DNA of 45,760 bases, taken from contig CAZOMY010000022.1 in the NCBI GenBank assembly GCA_964581115.1, forward strand, positions 1 to 45,760, read 5' to 3'. This DNA comes from 2-02-FULL-55-14 sp964581115. Lineage in GTDB: Bacteria; Bacteroidota; Ignavibacteria; UBA10030. Below the pieces are notes generated by a model. The model searched no databases and was not told the DNA's origin. It saw nothing but the letters and a program-made list of their open reading frames with translations. A program made the position numbers and the translations under genes. Positions 42,371 to 45,760 of this stretch are shown here, in pieces. Positions within the stretch are counted from its first letter, which is position 1; every line of letters starts with the position of its first letter.

Positions 42371-42607
42371 ATGAGAACTGTCGCTGCCGCAAAGGCCAAG
42401 ATTACCAGACTGCTTGCCGACTCCGAAGAGTCGCATGAGCCAATTCAGATCGTCGGGAAGAAGAACGCCGCAGTCCTGATTTCCTTCGATGATTGGCGTG
42501 CAATTCAGGAAACGCTGTATCTGCTCTCCATCCCGAAGATGCGCGAGTCGATCATTCGTGGGCTCAAGACTCCGATCAGCAAGACCTCTACCGAGCTCTC
42601 CTGGTGA
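42371..42607 (+). CDS. Antitoxin, Phd/YefM family (module 2)
   Basis: 78 residues. RTVAAAKAKITRLLADSEES, then PIQIVGKKNAAVLISFDDWRAIQETLYL (in part) fits a YefM/RelB-like antitoxin. GAAAGGAC lies before the ATG. Its TGA overlaps the toxin GTG start by four bases (GTGA). It would neutralise the toxin and act as repressor. Confidence 0.85.
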   Translation: MRTVAAAKAKITRLLADSEESHEPIQIVGKKNAAVLISFDDWRAIQETLYLLSIPKMRESIIRGLKTPISKTSTELSW

Positions 42608-42867
42608 CGTGGACCGTCGTTTTCACGAAACAAGCCCAGAAGGACGCTAAGAAACTCGCCTCCGCCGGCCTGAAAGCTAAGGCCGAACATCTCCTCGAAG
42701 TCCTGAAGGCTGACCCGTTTCAGACTCCGCCCCGGTATCAAAAGCTCGTCGGCGATCTTGCTGGGGCGTACTCTCGCCGAATCAATATCCAGCACCGCTT
42801 AGTATATCAAATCCTTCCTGAAATCCGCACCGTGAAAGTCATTCGAATGTGGACGCACTACGAATGA
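42604..42867 (+). CDS. Toxin, Txe/YoeB family (module 2)
   Basis: 87 residues from a GTG start at 42604. TWTVVFTKQAQKDAKKLASA, AEHLLEVLKADPFQTPPRYQ (in part) and RINIQHRLVYQI with a C-terminal MWTHYE match YoeB/Txe mRNA interferases, which cut mRNA at the ribosome. Residues expected for catalysis (E and H near the LxxHRLVY segment and the final Y) are present. The coupling to the antitoxin sets the start. Confidence 0.87.
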   Translation: MTWTVVFTKQAQKDAKKLASAGLKAKAEHLLEVLKADPFQTPPRYQKLVGDLAGAYSRRINIQHRLVYQILPEIRTVKVIRMWTHYE

Positions 42868-42939
42868 CCGTTGCCGCCGCTTGACCCGCCGCTAAGATTC
42901 TGCTCTCGTTTCAACCTTCCGCAGCCGAAACGCAGTGGC

Positions 42940-43108
42940 ACATAGCGTTTCGGGGCACAACGCCGTTGTTTTTGCCGCTCGAAACGACGCGCCGAAGGGC
43001 GCTCAAGAATCTCATTCCCGCGCCTGTAGGCGCCGACAAGATTGGCGGCAAAAATAATGGAGCGGTCAAGTTCTCATTAGTTGAGCGTCGGTGTTGCCCG
43101 TGTTATGC
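42940..43108 (+). repeat. attC-like element 3
   Basis: ACATAGC (42940-42946) at the left and GTTATGC (43102-43108) at the right, 169 bases in all. Arms CACAACGCCGTTGTTTTTGCCG and GGCGGCAAAAATAATGGAGC pair in part. The centre CGCCGAAGGGCGCTCAAGAA is conserved with copies 1 and 4. After the right end comes GGTCGTGCCGCGCGCTGAAC, nearly identical after copy 4. Confidence 0.6.
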
Positions 43109-43182
43109 GGTCGTGCCGCGCGCTGAACGGCTCTTGCTCGGTCTGTGACGGGCAGGCTGAGCGACTTGTGAGCATGCAGTCG

Positions 43183-43211
43183 TTGAACGAAAGTCCAAAA
43201 ATGCGTACATA
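43183..43211 (+). promoter_or_regulatory. Promoter candidate for toxin-antitoxin module 3
   Basis: TTGAAC (43183-43188), 17 bases, TACATA (43206-43211), 23 bases before the antitoxin ATG. The layout matches the module 2 and thiamine promoters. Confidence 0.5.
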
Positions 43212-43234
43212 TACAAGTAGATAGGAGCCAGTCA

Positions 43235-43450
43235 ATGTCCACGACTATTGCACAGATGACCAAGAAGGAGTTCTCTCACATGCTTTCGACGGTCGTCGAA
43301 CAGAAGCTCGTTGAGCTGTTCGGTGATCCTGACGAAGGCATGGTTTTGAAAGAATCCCTCCGCAAGCGACTGGTTCGCCAACACAAAGCCGTTGCCAAAG
43401 GGGAGCGTGGAGAGGAATTCACCAAACTCCGCAAACGACTCGGGTTGTAG
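43235..43450 (+). CDS. Putative antitoxin (module 3)
   Basis: 71 residues, directly upstream of a RelE-type toxin. AQMTKKEFSHMLSTVVEQKL, LFGDPDEGMVLKESLRKRLV and KGERGEEFTKLRKRLGL are charged and helical. They resemble small antitoxins in which a middle DPDxGLxL element precedes a basic tail. GATAGGAGCC provides a Shine-Dalgarno. It differs from the Phd/YefM antitoxins of modules 1 and 2. Its identity rests partly on position. Confidence 0.72.
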   Translation: MSTTIAQMTKKEFSHMLSTVVEQKLVELFGDPDEGMVLKESLRKRLVRQHKAVAKGERGEEFTKLRKRLGL

Positions 43451-43711
43451 TTGGAATACTCTGTCCGGATTCTCAAACCTGCCTCAAAAGAGCTCGAAAA
43501 GCTCGACCGAACCGTCGCCCGACGGATTGTCGATCGTATTGACTGGCTCGCCTCGAACCTCGACTCAACCAAACTGTTTCCTCTCAAAGGCGAACTGAGC
43601 GGTCTGTACAAGGTTCGCGAAGGTGCTTACCGAATTATCATCGAAATCCTTCGCGAAGATCGCATCATTGTCGTCCACGCTATCGGCCACCGCCGGGAAG
43701 TCTACAAATAG
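43451..43711 (+). CDS. Toxin, RelE family (module 3)
   Basis: 86 residues. YSVRILKPASKELEKLDRTV, ARRIVDRIDWLA, LKGELSGLYKVREGAYRIII and VVHAIGHRREVYK are typical of RelE/StbE mRNA interferases. The start is TTG at 43451, directly after the antitoxin TAG with no gap, so expression probably depends on translation of the antitoxin. Confidence 0.87.
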   Translation: MEYSVRILKPASKELEKLDRTVARRIVDRIDWLASNLDSTKLFPLKGELSGLYKVREGAYRIIIEILREDRIIVVHAIGHRREVYK

Positions 43712-43801
43712 CCAGAGACGGCTGCATGCCGGCCTCTGGATCTGCTTGCATTAACCAATTTCCGAAGCTTAGATCTTTCGAGCCGGCGCGCGCGGCATGC
43801 C

Positions 43802-43966
43802 GCATAACGTTTGCGGCAATAACGCCGCGGTTTTGCGAGCCTCTCGACAGCGCCGGAGGCCGCTCAAAGATTCCATTCTCGCGGCCGGAGGCGCAAGCCC
43901 GGCGAGCAAAACCGTGGAGCGGCCAAGTTCTCCATGTGGTGAGCGCCGTTGTTGCCGCTGTAATGC
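43802..43966 (+). repeat. attC-like element 4
   Basis: GCATAAC (43802-43808) at the left and GTAATGC (43960-43966) at the right. Inner arms GCGGCAATAACGCCGCGGTT and AACCGTGGAGCGGCC... GCGCCGTTGTTGCCGC pair, and GCGAGC/GCGAGCAAAA flank the centre CGCCGGAGGCCGCTCAAAGA. The palindrome extends beyond the R-like boxes (GCGCGCGGCATGCC before, GCGGCCGTGCCGCGCGC after), which canonical attC sites do not usually do. Confidence 0.62.
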
Positions 43967-44109
43967 GGCCGTGCCGCGCGCTGAACCGCCTGATCTTTGC
44001 ACCAGCTGGTCCATTGAGCAACCGGATGGGCAGTGGCCCGCCGGTGGTAGCAAATGCGATCAAAGCAAATGGTTCGGGCTTGAAGATTGTGAAGAGAGAT
44101 AGTCTGGAA

Positions 44110-44709
44110 TTAGAAAAGATATCCAAGGCCTACGCGGCCCATGAATGGATGAGTTGCGTGATAGGTCGGAAGAGTGTAGTGAAAGCCTATGGGCACAAAG
44201 ATCCCACGGCCCAGCACGATCTCTCCTACGAATCCAAAAGTAACAAAGTACGTAACCGTTGAGAGGCCACCCCAAGGCCAGCGTTCGAGGAACTGATTTG
44301 ATGCACTCAAGAAGACCACATCATCTGAACGAACGTAGGCCATCCCTGCGCCGAGTTCCAGAAACGATGCCCTAACGGAGAAATAGGCGGCAAGGTCCTC
44401 GCGGCGTACCGATGGATAGTGTTCCACGTGTTGCACACCAGTGGCAAATTCGTCTTCGAGTCCGTACTGGGTGTATAAAACGTTGATGCTGACGTCAAAC
44501 GTGTACAGCGTGAGCGAAGGAAGATGGCACGCGAGTCGTACAGAGAAGCGTGGACCCCAGGAACCCAATTCTCCGAATGGATTGTAGCCCCCATCTAGAA
44601 TGATGTGAGCGTGAGCCTTCACACTGTCACCCTGGACGCTTGGTTGACCAAGTGCGGATTGCGATGAAACAAGAACACTTGCACATGCGAACACGTTGAC
44701 AAGTCTCAT
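44110..44709 (-). CDS. Putative small outer membrane barrel protein
   Basis: 199 residues with a signal peptide (RLVNVFACASVLVSSQSALGQ). The rest is alternating polar/hydrophobic, with strands rich in Y, F and G (FSVRLACHLPSLTLYTFDVS, YFVTFGFVGEIVLGRGIF) and a C-terminal GRVGLGYLF, so a beta-barrel is likely. GGAGAGGTGGG is a strong Shine-Dalgarno before the ATG at 44709. The start overlaps the stop of the upstream frame by four bases. No known family. The sequence looks more AT-rich than the chromosome genes. Confidence 0.65.
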   Translation of the reverse strand: MRLVNVFACASVLVSSQSALGQPSVQGDSVKAHAHIILDGGYNPFGELGSWGPRFSVRLACHLPSLTLYTFDVSINVLYTQYGLEDEFATGVQHVEHYPSVRREDLAAYFSVRASFLELGAGMAYVRSDDVVFLSASNQFLERWPWGGLSTVTYFVTFGFVGEIVLGRGIFVPIGFHYTLPTYHATHPFMGRVGLGYLF

Positions 44710-45640
44710 ACCCACCTCTCCTGTCCAGTGAAGATTGAACTGTCTAGTTCGCATTCCTCAGGATCGAAAACCTGAGTCGGACAGCACCATTTGTCCTCTC
44801 GCTCTTTCTCGAAGCGTTGAAGGCACCCGTGAAGGGCGGCATATGGGGTCGCACCGTCGAGTCTATGGTCAGCTCCCCATGGCCATCCCGACTCGCCTGG
44901 CCAGAATCCCCAGATCAGTCTCTCAAAGCCTCCTAAATTGTTTGCGTGCCCCAAAAGGAGATCTATCTCTTGATAGCTCACTTCGCTTCGAAGGCGAAGC
45001 CAAGCGAAATTGAAAAACGCGCCTAATTGCTCGCGTAAGTACGTCCATTGAACTCTGGGATCTGCGTGAAGGACGCTTCCCATTTGAAATACGTGTGGCA
45101 GCCGACGAAGGGGCGCTGACTCGGAGGCATTGAACTCACGAATGACGCGAGGAATTTAACATGAGATGGGCGAAGCAATCCCCACCAGTCCTCCTGGCCG
45201 TCGCATTCTGAAGTGTAAACATGGCAACCCATTGCTGACGCATGAACACAGGCGGCTGCGAGCAAAGCGAGCGCATTGCGATGTACGGGTTCATCGAGAT
45301 AGAACCTGCTCACCCCAAACTGGCTTTTGACTGAATCAAACAACGATGGGTAGGTGGAATCCTGGAATGGAACCAGAATATTCTCAGGCGCGTATCCGTG
45401 TGTGCCAATCGCCACTTCGAGTTGATCAGCCGGGCAAAGAAGTGAGTCGCACCCGTAAGTCGACTTGGAAACCCATTCAATATGACCGTCAAAGCCACCA
45501 CCCCAAGCCAAGTGTTTTCCTTGGACAGAACGATAGAGGTTCTGCGGTATCCATCCGGTTCGTCGAATCGCAAACCTGCACCTTCGCAGTACTCTGCCAT
45601 GGTCGGATCTCCCAGAACTAAGTGGTTTTCGCAACTCCAA
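44706..45640 (-). pseudogene. Frameshifted hypothetical gene (two overlapping frames)
   Basis: Frame A, from 45640, codes VSKSTYGCDSLLCPADQLEV, YLDEPVHRNALALLAAACVH, and SQRPFVGCHTYFK before a stop at 45023. Frame B, from 45083 to 44706, continues with GSVLHADPRVQWTYLREQLG and LIWGFWPGESGWPWGADHRLDG (in part). The switch is near 45083, where CACACGTATTTCAAATGGGA would need a -1 shift. Both halves look protein-like and together read as one soluble protein, perhaps a glycosidase-like enzyme (weak guess). A second shift near 45500 is possible. The stop of frame B is coupled (ATGA) to the barrel gene. It could also be two genes or a sequence error. Confidence 0.5.
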
Positions 45641-45737
45641 GGTGAGAACTGATGCGCATTCTACGCAAGGGCCACTGCCTGACGTCTGAATTCACGGTTA
45701 AGGGCCAATTTTACAACCCGAAATCTAGCGGGCTGAT

Positions 45738-45760
45738 GCGCGCGGCATGCCGCATAACGT
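45738..45760 (+). repeat. Start of attC-like element 5 (cut by window end)
   Basis: The last 23 bases (GCGCGCGGCATGCCGCATAA followed by CGT) are identical to 43788-43810, the left flank and left R-like box of element 4. This marks the next repeat copy beyond the window and places the barrel gene and the frameshifted gene inside one repeat-bounded unit of about 1.8 kb. Confidence 0.75.

Noticed and set aside
45070..45100. Programmed -1 frameshift in the split gene
   Set aside because: The local sequence TATTTCAAATGGG is not a canonical X-XXY-YYZ slippery heptamer, and I see no clear downstream stem. Mutation or sequence error is simpler.
41200..45760. CRISPR array
   Set aside because: The repeated elements are 75-352 bases, palindromic and separated by genes, with no regular short spacers.
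1..45760. tRNA, rRNA, transposase or integrase genes
   Set aside because: None recognised by eye on either strand. A tRNAscan or profile search would be needed to exclude short or degenerate cases.

Overview
The window is GC-rich bacterial chromosome, densely coding, from a Gram-negative bacterium. A TonB-dependent receptor, a BamA-like barrel, lamin-tail and FlgD-like secreted protein architecture, many lipoproteins and few strong Shine-Dalgarno sites point to the Bacteroidota/Chlorobiota (FCB) group. A lineage such as Kapabacteria or Ignavibacteria is my inference and is not proven here. I saw no rRNA, tRNA, CRISPR array, transposase or integrase.

Region 1 (1-8,700) holds lysine 6-aminotransferase coupled to NAD synthetase, RsmI, a minus-strand pair (HEPN-like protein plus HhH DNA glycosylase), a two-gene ABC exporter, a lipoprotein and a class II-type deacetylase. 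Region 2 (8,690-13,620) is a thiamine unit: a sigma70-like promoter, a TPP riboswitch with a possible terminator, a TonB receptor, thiamine pyrophosphokinase and a sodium:solute symporter. Region 3 (13,740-18,580) has an SPFH protein and a large exported glycogen-debranching-type lipoprotein, then a divergent inositol monophosphatase.

Region 4 (18,660-32,470) is one long minus-strand run. In transcription order it is a small TTG-start ORF, DoxX, SulP, Acg-type nitroreductase, BamA-like barrel, MOSC protein, GlnD, MurI, a divergent peptide deformylase, pterin dehydratase, a TPR protein, PyrE, NUDIX hydrolase and pyrimidine nucleoside phosphorylase. Region 5 (32,570-41,010) has a PAS-UbiA fusion enzyme, a lamin-tail secreted protein, a lipoprotein, an M1 aminopeptidase and small membrane proteins.

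Region 6 (41,200-45,760) is the accessory end. Four and a bit copies of a long palindromic element, with ends resembling integron attC R boxes (..TAAC / GTTAKGY), alternate with three plus-strand toxin-antitoxin modules, each with its own promoter candidate. A more AT-rich unit with minus-strand genes (a frameshifted gene and a small barrel protein) follows. The arrangement looks like a chromosomal integron cassette array, or a cluster of attC sites without an integrase. Degenerate CTTTGTG/CTCTGTG intergenic repeats are scattered through the window, and two of them appear to encode the hydrophobic core of signal peptides.
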